This document shows, piece by piece, positions 9,404 to 17,677 of a DNA stretch of 64,000 nucleotides; positions within the stretch are counted from its first letter, which is position 1, and each line of letters opens with the position of its first letter. Made by a program: the position numbers and the translations under genes. The stretch is from Fidelibacterota bacterium (GTDB taxonomy: Bacteria; Marinisomatota; Marinisomatia; Marinisomatales; TCS55), in the NCBI GenBank assembly GCA_004124535.1, contig SCKQ01000004.1, positions 1-64,000 on the forward strand, read 5' to 3'. A model generated the notes under the pieces. The model made no database searches and had not been told where the DNA came from. It saw nothing but the letters and a program-made list of their open reading frames with translations.

Positions 9404-10411
9404 TCAAGCGATACCTAGCTCAGCCTTTTTGGCATCTACATCAATGCCATGCAGTCTGGCAAGGTTTTCTCCAAGAATTTTCCGTTTGGCCTGCTCTGTA
9501 AGCGGCGGATAACCGTATTCTGTAGTGAGATCTTCGGGAAGCTCCAAGTTCCAGAACTCCTCCAAAGCCCATTGGGGATGCCAAATGGGAGCTTCACCAC
9601 CATAGATGACCTTGTCCTCGCCGCACCACCACATCAACTTGGCCATCACCTCCGCAAAGACTCGCGGATGGCGGCCGATAAAGTTGAGTGTCGCCGCGAT
9701 AGAGGCGTACAGGTTCGGATAGCGGATCAGCTGCCACAGAACTTCATCCAGCCACGGTAGGCCGACGTGGAAGATGATGAAGTTTATATCCGGGAAATTG
9801 GTCGCTGCACCATCCATATCCCAGGTACGGGTATGCTCAATTGGCTGGGGCCCTAGAGGTACACCTTTGTGTACGCCAATCAGGTTTATACCCAGTTCCT
9901 GTGCTTTTTCAAACACGGGATAGGCTATGCGAGGGTCATCCATCCGCCAGGGAAAGGGCTGACCATAGTCGTAACGGACATTGTAGAACTTGAAGGCTTT
10001 GGCACCGAACTCCTTCACCTGAACTTCCATAAGATCGAGAGCCTTTTTGCCTTCCAACGGATTTACTGATCCCCAAAACACTGCCCGGTCAGGGTGTTTC
10101 TGGGCCATCTCTGCACACTTCTCCCAAGGCGAGAGTCCGTCTTTGAAGAGATCGGTCAGCGGCAAGGGCTGTGAGACGATCATGTCTGTATCTGACTCTT
10201 CTATGACCATTTCGTAGATTTCATCCACGCTCCATTCGCGGAAGAAATCATCCCGATCTAATACCTTCTCACCCTCCTTTGTTAGAAAAGAATGAAAAGC
10301 ATACAGGTGTTCATCAAAGAGATCACCTGCTGGACCAAATGCATTCGACTTGTCAAAGTTAAAAATGTGACACACACAGTCGAACACAAAAACATCTTTT
10401 GGTAATGCCAT
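9404..10411 (-). CDS. Amidohydrolase-2 family TIM-barrel protein with altered metal site
   Basis: 335 residues of the amidohydrolase-2 (ACMSD-like) TIM-barrel family. Canonical members start with a DxHxH metal motif; here the segment is FDCVCHIFNF, so the first His is replaced and only the second remains. The C-terminal Asp of the usual GxDxP motif appears as Glu (GGEAPIWHP). HVGLPWLDEV preserves a barrel His. Start ATG 10411 has AGGAGG upstream and follows the MIP18-like gene by 4 nt. From memory, this pair (amidohydrolase plus DUF59 protein) also occurs downstream of actinobacterial binuclear-iron propane monooxygenase genes (mimABCD), but no monooxygenase or GroEL gene is present here. Whether it is a hydrolase, a decarboxylase or an assembly factor cannot be told. 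Confidence 0.75.
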   Translation of the reverse strand: MALPKDVFVFDCVCHIFNFDKSNAFGPAGDLFDEHLYAFHSFLTKEGEKVLDRDDFFREWSVDEIYEMVIEESDTDMIVSQPLPLTDLFKDGLSPWEKCAEMAQKHPDRAVFWGSVNPLEGKKALDLMEVQVKEFGAKAFKFYNVRYDYGQPFPWRMDDPRIAYPVFEKAQELGINLIGVHKGVPLGPQPIEHTRTWDMDGAATNFPDINFIIFHVGLPWLDEVLWQLIRYPNLYASIAATLNFIGRHPRVFAEVMAKLMWWCGEDKVIYGGEAPIWHPQWALEEFWNLELPEDLTTEYGYPPLTEQAKRKILGENLARLHGIDVDAKKAELGIA

Positions 10412-10415
10412 TTTA

Positions 10416-10817
10416 TTATCCTCCTTTTTGTTGTTCTGCTAAACGTTTTTCTCTTAAAGGAATCAGTTCTTCCAAAGGAAGCGTCAGCTTTTTACGGGCT
10501 GAATCTGACAGCCTGTCCATAGTCCAAACCGGATCCCAAACTACGTTTACATTGACTTCGTCAACTTCCTCAAACTGTTCCACTCGCTCTTTCATCATTT
10601 GAAATAATATTGAGACAGAGGGACACCATCCGGTCGTTAATAGAATTTCAATATCAACATTGCACCCCTTTACCTTTACGTTTTCGATCAGTCCCATATC
10701 AACTACACTGATACCTCGGTCCTCACAACAGGGGTCATAGCAATCTCTCAGTGCTTTAATGACTTCACTTTTTGTAATTGCCAAGTTTTCCGCCTTTCTA
10801 TTGGTTGTTTTATTCAT
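10416..10817 (-). CDS. MIP18/PaaD-type (DUF59) iron-sulfur assembly-like protein
   Basis: 133 residues with the MIP18/DUF59 fold. The family DP motif appears as YDPCCEDRG, then SVVDMGLIENV, and the conserved Cys lies in TTGWCPSVSIL. A C-terminal extension (WDPVWTMDRLSDSARKKL) is typical of PaaD-like members. Such proteins (SufT, PaaD, MIP18) help deliver Fe-S clusters or metals to client enzymes. It begins 42 nt downstream of the SUMF1-like gene and is followed after 4 nt by the amidohydrolase, so it is probably co-transcribed with both. Clients could be the [2Fe-2S] subunit of the form II hydroxylase or the amidohydrolase itself; this is inference from position. The double Cys after DP is a feature of this subgroup to check. 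Confidence 0.8.
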   Translation of the reverse strand: MNKTTNRKAENLAITKSEVIKALRDCYDPCCEDRGISVVDMGLIENVKVKGCNVDIEILLTTGWCPSVSILFQMMKERVEQFEEVDEVNVNVVWDPVWTMDRLSDSARKKLTLPLEELIPLREKRLAEQQKGG

Positions 10818-10859
10818 CTTTTAATACATTAATTTTTGAAAAAAATAATTGATTCTCCA

Positions 10860-11663
10860 TTAGGATATTTCCCTGACCACACGAAAACCAGTGTTGTGGC
10901 TTCCAGTCATGGGGTTTCCGCTCAGTCGTCTGGCGGCACGCACCCCCCACTCATGATCCATCCACGATCCTCCACGGAGGACCCGCCAACCATCCGCACT
11001 CAAAACTTCCCGGCCGTCATCAATTTGATAGGGATAATTAAAATGCAGGGAACTGCACCACTCCCAGACATTTCCCACCATATCTAGAACTCCAAACAAG
11101 CTTGATCCCTTTGAAAAACAGTTCACCGGGGTGGTCCAGCCAACCCCCAATTCCCAGCAATTACAGTTTTCCGCATAGAAGGAACTCCCCCATGGATAAA
11201 CTGTATTTTCCGCGCCGCGTGCGGCTCGCTCCCACTCTACTTCCGTGGGGATTCTATGTTGAATACCAGTGGCCTTACTCATCCATTCACAATAAGCCAG
11301 GGCATCATGCCAGCTCACATCCACGACAGGATGATCACTCAGTGTTTCGGGAAATTCTCCGTTCCAGTGAGAAGGCCAACTGTTATCAGTTCGCTTTACA
11401 AACTGCTGATAGCCGAGGTTGGTTACTGGATACTTGCCAATCTCAAAAGATTTTACGGAAACAGAATGGCTATCATCCCCCTCTCCAATCAGGGATACAC
11501 CGGCTGGAATTTCAATGAATTGTCCCGGATCTTGATAGTAAGACTGATCAGATTCCTGACTGAATGGGGTGTGCGGTAAAGAAGCTGAGGAAACGCCCGT
11601 TAGCGGTCCGCTACCACCAACGGGAAAGTTCGGAAAAAAGGGCGGGGATGGACCCTGCGGCAT
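10860..11663 (-). CDS. SUMF1/EgtB/PvdO-fold protein lacking formylglycine-generating cysteines
   Basis: 267 residues from the ATG at 11663, which overlaps the stop of the upstream FAD subunit gene (TGATG); a longer in-frame start at 11714 would overlap that gene by 52 nt. The first 50 residues are rich in Pro, Gly and Ser. The FGE-sulfatase (SUMF1) domain fills the rest: FEIGKYPVTNLGYQQFV, HPVVDVSWHDALAYCEWMS, RIPTEVEWERAARG, MVGNVWEW and RGGSWMDHEW. In true formylglycine-generating enzymes the segment after RGGS contains two catalytic Cys; here there are none. So it is not a canonical FGE. Other members of the fold are iron enzymes or non-catalytic. Its operon position, directly after coxM-like, suggests a function tied to the form II enzyme. 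Confidence 0.82.
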   Translation of the reverse strand: MPQGPSPPFFPNFPVGGSGPLTGVSSASLPHTPFSQESDQSYYQDPGQFIEIPAGVSLIGEGDDSHSVSVKSFEIGKYPVTNLGYQQFVKRTDNSWPSHWNGEFPETLSDHPVVDVSWHDALAYCEWMSKATGIQHRIPTEVEWERAARGAENTVYPWGSSFYAENCNCWELGVGWTTPVNCFSKGSSLFGVLDMVGNVWEWCSSLHFNYPYQIDDGREVLSADGWRVLRGGSWMDHEWGVRAARRLSGNPMTGSHNTGFRVVREIS

Positions 11664-12508
11664 CAGGCCTCTGAAGCTGCTTCTGCTATAGCTCGTTTTG
11701 CCATTACACCGCAAAGATGGGTGCGGTAATTAGCAGAAGCCGACAGGTCATTTAGCATTTCTTGACCTTCAGCAACTTTTGCAGCTGCAGCCTCAACGGC
11801 ATCATCCCCAAGATCAGATCCATTAAGAGCTTCTTCCGCTGCTGATGCCCGAAAAGCATGGTCTGCGGCACCTGTAACACCGATTCGGCAAGAAGAACAG
11901 GAACCATTTGATTTGGAAACTAGTGCACCTACTCCTACTACAGCATAACGTGAGGAAGGATTAAAAAACTTAGCATACGCTGCGCCACTCCCAGCACCTA
12001 TTGCTGGAACCTGTATTTCCGTAATGATCTCTCCATCATTCAATGCCGTTTCGAAGAGGCCCGTGAAAAAGTTATCCACTGCGATAGACCTGCTACTGGT
12101 TACAATTGTTGCTCCGAGCGCCATTAATATACCTGGATAATCGGATGCAGGATCAGCGTGGGCCACATTTCCACCAATTGTCCCGCGGTTACGCACCTGC
12201 GGATCGCCAATCATACCTGCTGCTTCAGACAATGCGGCACAACCATCTTTGACCACGTCGGAAGTTTCGACTTCTGCGTGTGTTGTCAAGGCACCAATCC
12301 GGATCGCATCGCCATCCCGGCTGATTCCCTTAAGATCATCAATACCGGAAATATCAATAAGCGCTCCCGGATCGGAAAGGCGCAGCTTCATTGCCGGTAT
12401 CAGGCTATGCCCTCCGGCTAAAAAACTGGCATCTGTATTGCCCTTGCAAAGGGATTCGGCTTCTTCAATTGATTTAGCCCGATGGTAATCGAATTTAGCT
12501 GGATACAT
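11663..12508 (-). CDS. Form II molybdenum hydroxylase FAD subunit
   Basis: 281 residues, homologous to CoxM, with flavin-binding motifs AGGHS (31-35) and TIGGN (110-114) and the CODH flavoprotein C-terminal domain. It would transfer electrons from the partner [2Fe-2S] subunit to an unknown acceptor. It follows the large subunit after 3 nt, giving the S-L-M order typical of form II. It is clearly diverged from the form I coxM of the same window, so the two clusters are not a recent duplication. The start ATG at 12508 is well placed. The family is certain; the substrate of the complex is not. Confidence 0.9.
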   Translation of the reverse strand: MYPAKFDYHRAKSIEEAESLCKGNTDASFLAGGHSLIPAMKLRLSDPGALIDISGIDDLKGISRDGDAIRIGALTTHAEVETSDVVKDGCAALSEAAGMIGDPQVRNRGTIGGNVAHADPASDYPGILMALGATIVTSSRSIAVDNFFTGLFETALNDGEIITEIQVPAIGAGSGAAYAKFFNPSSRYAVVGVGALVSKSNGSCSSCRIGVTGAADHAFRASAAEEALNGSDLGDDAVEAAAAKVAEGQEMLNDLSASANYRTHLCGVMAKRAIAEAASEA

Positions 12509-12511
12509 ATG

Positions 12512-14869
12512 TTAACCTCCATTCGCTTGAATAATGTTCCAAATTTTCTCCGATGTTAGTGGCATATCTATATGCTTAACATCGTAGTCTGATAAGGCAT
12601 CCACAACTGCATTGACAACCGCCGGTGGAGATGAAATCGATCCCATTTCTCCAACACCTTTTACTCCCAATGAATTACTAGGAGATGGTGTTTCAATACG
12701 GTCTGAATTGATCATCGGAAAATTATCAGCCCTAGGCATGGTATAATCCAACATGGATCCGGTGACCAGTTGACCCTCATCATCATAGATACCATGCTCA
12801 TAAAGGGCCTGTCCAATTCCTTGGGCAATGCCTCCTACGATCTGACCTTCTACCACCATGGGGTTGATCACATTGCCGCAATCCTCAATAGCAATGTATT
12901 TCTGGATTTCAATTTCTCCAGTATCTTTATTCACTTCCACTTGTACAATATGCGCGGATGATGGAAAAGTGAAATTACCGGGATTATAATAGACCGCATT
13001 TTCTAGTCCAGGATCCATTCCTTCCGGAAGGCTATGCCCACTATAGGCAGCAAAAGCCAATTCGGCAAATGGTTTGGATTTGTCGGGTAAACCTTTTACC
13101 TGCACAGCACCATTTTCGTCATCGTACACTAGATCCTCTGCAGACACTTCCATTAAATGAGCAGCAAGTTTGACCAATTTATCCCGTATTCCATTGGCAG
13201 CATTGGATAGTGCTTCACCGCCAACCGCCGCACTACGGCTGCCATAGGTACCCATTCCCTGGGTTACCAAGTCCGTATCGCCATGGACCACATCCACATC
13301 GGCAACATCAATGCCCAGTTTGTCCGCCACAATCTGGGCGAAGGTGGTTTCGTGGCCCTGTCCGGTCGATTGGGATCCTGTGAATACACTTACTTTTCCC
13401 GTAGGATGCACACGAATTGCGCCGTGTTCCCACATCCCGCCGTAAAATCCTAAAGCACCAACGGTCGCCGCGGGTCCGTAGCCGCTGGCTTCCACACAAC
13501 CGCACACACCAATACCGACAAGTCGGCCATCTTCCTTTGCCTTATCCTGAGCGGCGCGCATGCCTTTGTAATCCGCATTTTTTTCCAGCTTATCAAACAT
13601 GGCGTGATAATCACCACTATCATAGAGAAATGCCACTGGCGTCTGGTAGGGAAATTCATCTTTTCCGATGAAGTTTTTCCTTCGTATTTCAATAGGATCC
13701 ATATCCAGTTCCTGGGCAGCAATATCCACCAAACGCTCCACTAAGAATGAAGCTTCCGGTCTGCCGGCACCCCGATAAGCATCCACCGGGACCGTATTGG
13801 TTAACGTTCCAGTTGTCTCACCCCAAATCCCGGGATTCTTATATAGCCCGGAGAAAAGGGTAATGCAGATGACCGTTGGAATTAATGGTGCTATACTTGA
13901 CAAGTAAGCTCCCATGTCCGCATGGATCTCTACATAAAGCCCGGTAATGGTCCCATCACTTTTGAGGGCCATCTTGCAGTTTTGTACATGGTCTCGGCCC
14001 TGAGAGTCGGTCATGAAGGATTCACTTCTAGTCGCAATCCATTTACAGGGTCGATTGATCTTCTTTGCGATCCAAGGGACAATCACTTCTTCCGGGTAAT
14101 GAAAGATCTTGCTCCCAAATCCACCGCCTACATCTGGCGAGATGACCCGCAACTTATGCTCATCCAGCATGGGCAGGGTAACAGCGCTCAGACCAAAACG
14201 GATGATGTGCGGATTCTGACTGGTGGTCCAGACTGTCATATTCTCTGTAGCAGCGGTCCATTGAGCAGCACAAGCTCTTGGTTCCATTGCGTTGGGAATC
14301 AGACGCTGATTGATCAGGTCCAGTTTGACTACATGATCCGCTTCTTCGAAGGCCTTGTCACAGGCCTCCCTATCTCCCAAACCCCATTTGAAGCTGATAT
14401 TATTTTCGATTTCATCGTGAACAAGTGGTTTCCCATTTTCGGTGGTTGCCTTAGCCCCTATGGTGGCTTCCAGCACTTCATAGTCCACTTCGATTAGGTC
14501 CAGTGCATCGGCAGCTATATAGGGATCTTCAGCAACCACGGCAGCAACACTATCACCTACATGGCGCACCTTGTCTGGAACCAGCGGCCACCGATCCGGA
14601 ATCTTGTTATCGGGTACTTGCCAAATAACAGGCATCTTACCTACACCACCATCAATGAGGTCCTGGCCGATGAAGACATCGATTACTCCATCCATTGCTT
14701 TGGCTGCATCCGTATTAATACTTTTGATCTTGGCATGAGCATGTGGGCTTCTAAGAACAGCAACGTGAGCCATATCAGGAAGTTTTAAATTGGCTACATA
14801 TTTCCCTTGACCTTGAATAAACCGGGGGTCTTCAACTCTTTTTATACTTTTTCCAATATGTTTACCCAT
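12512..14869 (-). CDS. Form II (AYRGAGR) molybdenum hydroxylase large subunit
   Basis: 785 residues from ATG 14869, which overlaps the upstream stop (TAATG) and has AGGAGG 5 nt upstream; a 25-residue extension within the upstream gene is rejected. The active-site loop reads AYRGAGR (364-370), the form II signature, with Gly367 where form I has the copper-binding Cys. The C-terminal GVKGVGE gives Glu741 as the probable catalytic glutamate. Other family blocks are GGGFGSK and TGQGHETT. Form II enzymes are often annotated as CO dehydrogenase, but the loop lacks the Cys, and their physiological substrates are largely unknown (aldehydes, heterocycles and others). Downstream genes (amidohydrolase, permease-like, acyl-CoA ligase) point to an organic substrate ending as a short acid. 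Confidence 0.92.
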   Translation of the reverse strand: MGKHIGKSIKRVEDPRFIQGQGKYVANLKLPDMAHVAVLRSPHAHAKIKSINTDAAKAMDGVIDVFIGQDLIDGGVGKMPVIWQVPDNKIPDRWPLVPDKVRHVGDSVAAVVAEDPYIAADALDLIEVDYEVLEATIGAKATTENGKPLVHDEIENNISFKWGLGDREACDKAFEEADHVVKLDLINQRLIPNAMEPRACAAQWTAATENMTVWTTSQNPHIIRFGLSAVTLPMLDEHKLRVISPDVGGGFGSKIFHYPEEVIVPWIAKKINRPCKWIATRSESFMTDSQGRDHVQNCKMALKSDGTITGLYVEIHADMGAYLSSIAPLIPTVICITLFSGLYKNPGIWGETTGTLTNTVPVDAYRGAGRPEASFLVERLVDIAAQELDMDPIEIRRKNFIGKDEFPYQTPVAFLYDSGDYHAMFDKLEKNADYKGMRAAQDKAKEDGRLVGIGVCGCVEASGYGPAATVGALGFYGGMWEHGAIRVHPTGKVSVFTGSQSTGQGHETTFAQIVADKLGIDVADVDVVHGDTDLVTQGMGTYGSRSAAVGGEALSNAANGIRDKLVKLAAHLMEVSAEDLVYDDENGAVQVKGLPDKSKPFAELAFAAYSGHSLPEGMDPGLENAVYYNPGNFTFPSSAHIVQVEVNKDTGEIEIQKYIAIEDCGNVINPMVVEGQIVGGIAQGIGQALYEHGIYDDEGQLVTGSMLDYTMPRADNFPMINSDRIETPSPSNSLGVKGVGEMGSISSPPAVVNAVVDALSDYDVKHIDMPLTSEKIWNIIQANGG

Positions 14870-15345
14870 TATGATCCTCCTTTCATTGACTGTGAGGCTG
14901 ATTGAACAGCTTTCACAATATTCTGGTACCCAGTACATCGACAAATATTCCCTTCAAGGCAATGGCGTATTTCTGACTCTGAAGGTTCTGGGTTTTGATC
15001 CAACAAGCCAACACCAGCCATAATCATTCCCGGAGTACAATAACCACACTGCAGTCCGTGTTCATCCCAGAAAGCCTGCTGCAACGGATGTAGTTCACCA
15101 TTTGTTGCGAGTCCTTCAATAGTTGTGATCTCACTGCCCTCAGCCTGAACTGCCAAAGCAGTACAAGATTTTACTGCGTGACCATCCATCATAATTGTAC
15201 AGGCACCGCACTGGCTGGTATCACAGCCAATATTGGTGCCGGTTAATCCTAAATGGTCGCGAAGGAAATCAACAAGCAACGTACGTGCTTCCACAGTTCC
15301 ACTGCACGTTTGACCATTTACAGTCATGGTAATATTGTGCGCCAT
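14869..15345 (-). CDS. Form II molybdenum hydroxylase [2Fe-2S] subunit
   Basis: 158 residues. The two clusters are complete: Cys41, Cys46, Cys49 and Cys61 (CDTSQCGAC) and Cys100, Cys103, Cys135 and Cys137 (CGYC, CRC). It is homologous to CoxS and relays electrons from the molybdenum site to FAD. It lies 49 nt downstream of the SRPBCC gene, and its stop overlaps the large-subunit start. The protein ends MKGGS, and the codons for Lys-Gly-Gly also form the AGGAGG ribosome site for the next gene, a compact coupling arrangement. Family call is secure. Confidence 0.92.
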   Translation of the reverse strand: MAHNITMTVNGQTCSGTVEARTLLVDFLRDHLGLTGTNIGCDTSQCGACTIMMDGHAVKSCTALAVQAEGSEITTIEGLATNGELHPLQQAFWDEHGLQCGYCTPGMIMAGVGLLDQNPEPSESEIRHCLEGNICRCTGYQNIVKAVQSASQSMKGGS

Positions 15346-15394
15346 CCTTAACTCCTTTTTTATTTTTTATTTACTATCGAATACTTTGGACATA

Positions 15395-15850
15395 TCAAGC
15401 TGACTGGGTACTCGTAATTCTTTTCTTGAAATTCTCAAAACCCTGATCCATTAATTTTTTTCCGGTAGCTTCAATCAGACGCTGGCCAACCCTGGCGATA
15501 ATGCCAGAAACACTACCAGTCGCAGTAAATTTGAATTCTGTTCTATCATCTTGGGTGGAAAGCTGAATTTCACCCACACCGCGCATTTGTCCCTTACTGC
15601 CGTCGCCATTAACATCAAACTTATAGCCATTGGGCGGATCCAAGTCGAATAGATTCAATTTAGATTTAAAATGACCTTTGATGGGACCAATCTTTATCTC
15701 GATATTGGCGTCGAAATTGTTATCGCCACAGGGAGTCAGGGATTTACAATTTGGTAAGATCTCAGCGAGTATTTCCGGGTCCAGGATGGCTGTCCACACA
15801 TCCTGCTGGGGAATATTTAACGTATATTTTCTTTCTAACCGTACAGCCAA
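15395..15850 (-). CDS. CoxG-like SRPBCC protein of the form II operon
   Basis: 151 residues from a TTG start at 15850 (MAVRLERKYTL). AGGAG lies 8 nt upstream and no in-frame ATG is better placed. The SRPBCC/CoxG fold shows in LPNCKSLTPCGDNNFDA, IKIGPIKGHFKSK and ARVGQRLIEATGKKLMDQGF. It is shorter than the form I cluster CoxG (191) because it lacks the Ala/Gly-rich tail, so a membrane-recruiting role is less obvious here. It is the first gene of the minus-strand form II operon. A promoter candidate lies about 90 nt upstream. Confidence 0.85.
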   Translation of the reverse strand: MAVRLERKYTLNIPQQDVWTAILDPEILAEILPNCKSLTPCGDNNFDANIEIKIGPIKGHFKSKLNLFDLDPPNGYKFDVNGDGSKGQMRGVGEIQLSTQDDRTEFKFTATGSVSGIIARVGQRLIEATGKKLMDQGFENFKKRITSTQSA

Positions 15851-15936
15851 ATAACATTCTCCTACTGGTAGGTGTTTGGCATGCGGTATTATTGTATGTG
15901 GGACCCCTTATAAAATTCACCTAAAAAGGGCATAAC

Positions 15937-15965
15937 AATGTATTTGCACCAAAATTAAAATTCAA
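15937..15965 (-). promoter_or_regulatory. Candidate promoter of the form II operon
   Basis: On the minus strand, TTGAAT (15965-15960) and TACATT (15942-15937) are 17 bp apart, upstream of the first gene of the operon. The same layout (TTGAWT, 17 bp, TACAYT) stands before the form I cox operon. The rest of the 175-bp gap between this operon and moaE is AT-rich with nothing else I recognise. Confidence 0.28.
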
Positions 15966-16025
15966 TAGAAATCGTATTTGAAAATGTAAAGCGAAGTGTT
16001 TTATATGCTAAATATTACTCTTTCG

Positions 16026-16448
16026 TTAATGTGCTGTATGTACACATTCGCTGGGAACTCTTTCCCCAGTAGCGAGTAGTGCCCACTTCCAGATCGGTAT
16101 ATGCTTTTTTAATTCAGCGATGAACCAAGTCATTGCATCCAGGCCTTCTTTACGGTGTTTAGACCAGATCACTATGTGGAGGCTTACTTCACCAATACCT
16201 ATCTGTCCAACTCGGTGACGACAGAATAAATCATGTATGGAAAACTTACTGACTGTTGTTTCCGCCAATCTTTTTAATTCGGTTTCTGCCATCCCTTCAT
16301 AATGTTCATATTCCAGAGCCAGAATTAGTGCGCCGTGTTCGGTGGATCTAACACGACCATTAAATACAATTTCAGACCCATCATTACGGCGTGAATCATC
16401 TGCAGGAAAGGATATAATACGACCATGTACAATTTCTGTTATGATCAT
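16026..16448 (-). CDS. moaE: Molybdopterin synthase catalytic subunit
   Basis: 140 residues of the MoaE family. It shows FNGRVRSTEHG, LALEYEHYEGMAETEL, the HRVG/GEVS pair and the basic PIWKW segment near the C terminus, which carries catalytic lysines in the family. With the thiocarboxylated MoaD tail it converts cyclic pyranopterin monophosphate to molybdopterin. Its ATG directly abuts the moaD stop (TGA then ATG), so translation is coupled. It is the last gene of the moaA to moaE operon. Length matches the usual 140-150. Nothing unusual is seen. Confidence 0.95.
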   Translation of the reverse strand: MIITEIVHGRIISFPADDSRRNDGSEIVFNGRVRSTEHGALILALEYEHYEGMAETELKRLAETTVSKFSIHDLFCRHRVGQIGIGEVSLHIVIWSKHRKEGLDAMTWFIAELKKHIPIWKWALLATGERVPSECVHTAH

Positions 16449-16691
16449 TCAGCCTCCTTGCACTGGTGGTATAAATGCCACCTCATCGCCATCCTCTAAT
16501 GGTACTGGTTCAGAAACATAATGTTTATTCACAGCGGTGCGAAGGGTGACGCCGTCTAATGCACCAGCACCCTTTTCTCGAATCATTGTTTCAAGGTCTG
16601 CTGTGGTGGATCCTGGATCCAGGTCTAAAGCGAGTTCACTTGTTCCGACAGCATATTTTACCTGGGAAAAACATTTGACCAAGACCTTCAT
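16449..16691 (-). CDS. moaD: Molybdopterin synthase sulfur carrier
   Basis: 80-residue ubiquitin-like protein ending in FIPPVQGG. The C-terminal Gly-Gly is the site adenylated by MoeB and converted to a thiocarboxylate. FSQVKYAVGTSELAL and the beta-grasp pattern match MoaD, whose usual length is about 80. The start overlaps the end of the rhodanese-MoeB gene (ATGA), and moaE follows without a gap. So sulfur carrier, activator and synthase are translated in one coupled block. The function is clear from tail and context. Confidence 0.95.
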   Translation of the reverse strand: MKVLVKCFSQVKYAVGTSELALDLDPGSTTADLETMIREKGAGALDGVTLRTAVNKHYVSEPVPLEDGDEVAFIPPVQGG

Positions 16692-17677
16692 GCCTTACCA
16701 CCAATATTTATAATGTTTGTTTCATGGGTAATACCATCGTAGAGCAGCAACTTACCGCTTAGGTTGGGTTTTATGCCGATAATGATTTTAACTGCTTCCA
16801 GGGCCTGGATATTGCCAATTATTGCGGGCAGCATACCTAGCACACCAGCTTCTGCACAAGTATCACCACCAGTCGGGGCTGCAGTGAATATATCTTCATA
16901 CCCAGGACTGCCATTATGATTTAATACCGCCACTTGGCCTTCAAAACGATACAAGCCACCATAAACCATGGGAATGTTCGCATTTTTCGAAGTACGGTCG
17001 ATATCCTGCCTGGTTTTTATATTATCTGTTGCATCAATGATCACATCTGCATCCTTTAGTAGTTCCTGTCCATTGGATTCATCCAGGTATCTGTCCTCGG
17101 CAATAACCGTAAGTTTTTCATTAAGCTGCTGCAAACTTTTTAAAGCTACAGATACCTTCGCTTGGCCGATATCATTTATACCGTACAGTGTTTGCCGATG
17201 GAGATTGGACAGTTCTATCACGTCACCATCTACTAGCCGCAGGGTTCCTACACCGGAAGCAGCGAGTGACTGAGCTGCAGGACAACCCAGTCCGCCTAAA
17301 CCTACAATGGTAATCTGTGCTGCCTGCAGTTTTCTCTGCCCGGCTGTGCCGATTTCACTTAGGATAGTCTGTCGTGACCAGCGGCTCAGGTCCATTTTAT
17401 CAGTCTGATAAGCTTCCCATGATTGCACACCACCAAGAAGGCTGTAGGCATTCTCAAGATTTTGTTCAACAATCAATTCTTCCGTCAAAACACCAAACTG
17501 GCATATCAAAACAAGTGGTTCTTTTTTTCTGGTAGGCAAGTCCTCTGCACTGGCTATTATCGCTTCCAATCCACTGATTGGGAAATGATGGCGTTGTTCT
17601 TCCGGCCGAATGTCTGCTGCTATAAACGATCTACCTGCTGAGACCCACTGTTGCAGTTCGTGCGGGGTAATAATCAT
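16688..17677 (-). CDS. moeB: MoeB-type E1-like enzyme with N-terminal rhodanese domain
   Basis: 329 residues. Residues 1-92 form a rhodanese domain with a candidate active Cys59 (CQFGVLT loop). Residues 96-329 are a ThiF/MoeB adenylyltransferase with GLGGLG (126-131) followed by Cys132, and TCAEAGVLG near 275. Known MoeB/MoeZ/MOCS3 fusions put the rhodanese at the C terminus; here the order is reversed. The two CxxC pairs that bind zinc in E. coli MoeB are missing: the PCYRC-like site reads SPGYEDIF, and the C terminus ends INIGGKA. The protein should adenylate MoaD and donate sulfur in cis. Placement between moeA and moaD, with ATGA overlaps at both ends, supports this. The order and the missing zinc site are unusual. 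Confidence 0.88.
   Translation of the reverse strand: MIITPHELQQWVSAGRSFIAADIRPEEQRHHFPISGLEAIIASAEDLPTRKKEPLVLICQFGVLTEELIVEQNLENAYSLLGGVQSWEAYQTDKMDLSRWSRQTILSEIGTAGQRKLQAAQITIVGLGGLGCPAAQSLAASGVGTLRLVDGDVIELSNLHRQTLYGINDIGQAKVSVALKSLQQLNEKLTVIAEDRYLDESNGQELLKDADVIIDATDNIKTRQDIDRTSKNANIPMVYGGLYRFEGQVAVLNHNGSPGYEDIFTAAPTGGDTCAEAGVLGMLPAIIGNIQALEAVKIIIGIKPNLSGKLLLYDGITHETNIINIGGKA

Noticed and set aside
10860..11663. Formylglycine-generating enzyme
   Set aside because: The two catalytic cysteines after RGGS are absent and no sulfatase gene is nearby.
11664..11714. Upstream start of the SUMF1-fold protein
   Set aside because: It would overlap the FAD subunit gene by 52 nt, whereas the ATG at 11663 forms a normal TGATG junction.
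12512..14869. Annotation of the second CoxL as CO dehydrogenase
   Set aside because: The loop is AYRGAGR without the copper-binding Cys; CO oxidation is not supported.
14870..14944. 25-residue N-terminal extension of the form II large subunit
   Set aside because: It lies within the [2Fe-2S] subunit gene; the ATG at 14869 has an AGGAGG and the family start [17 protein letters not shown].
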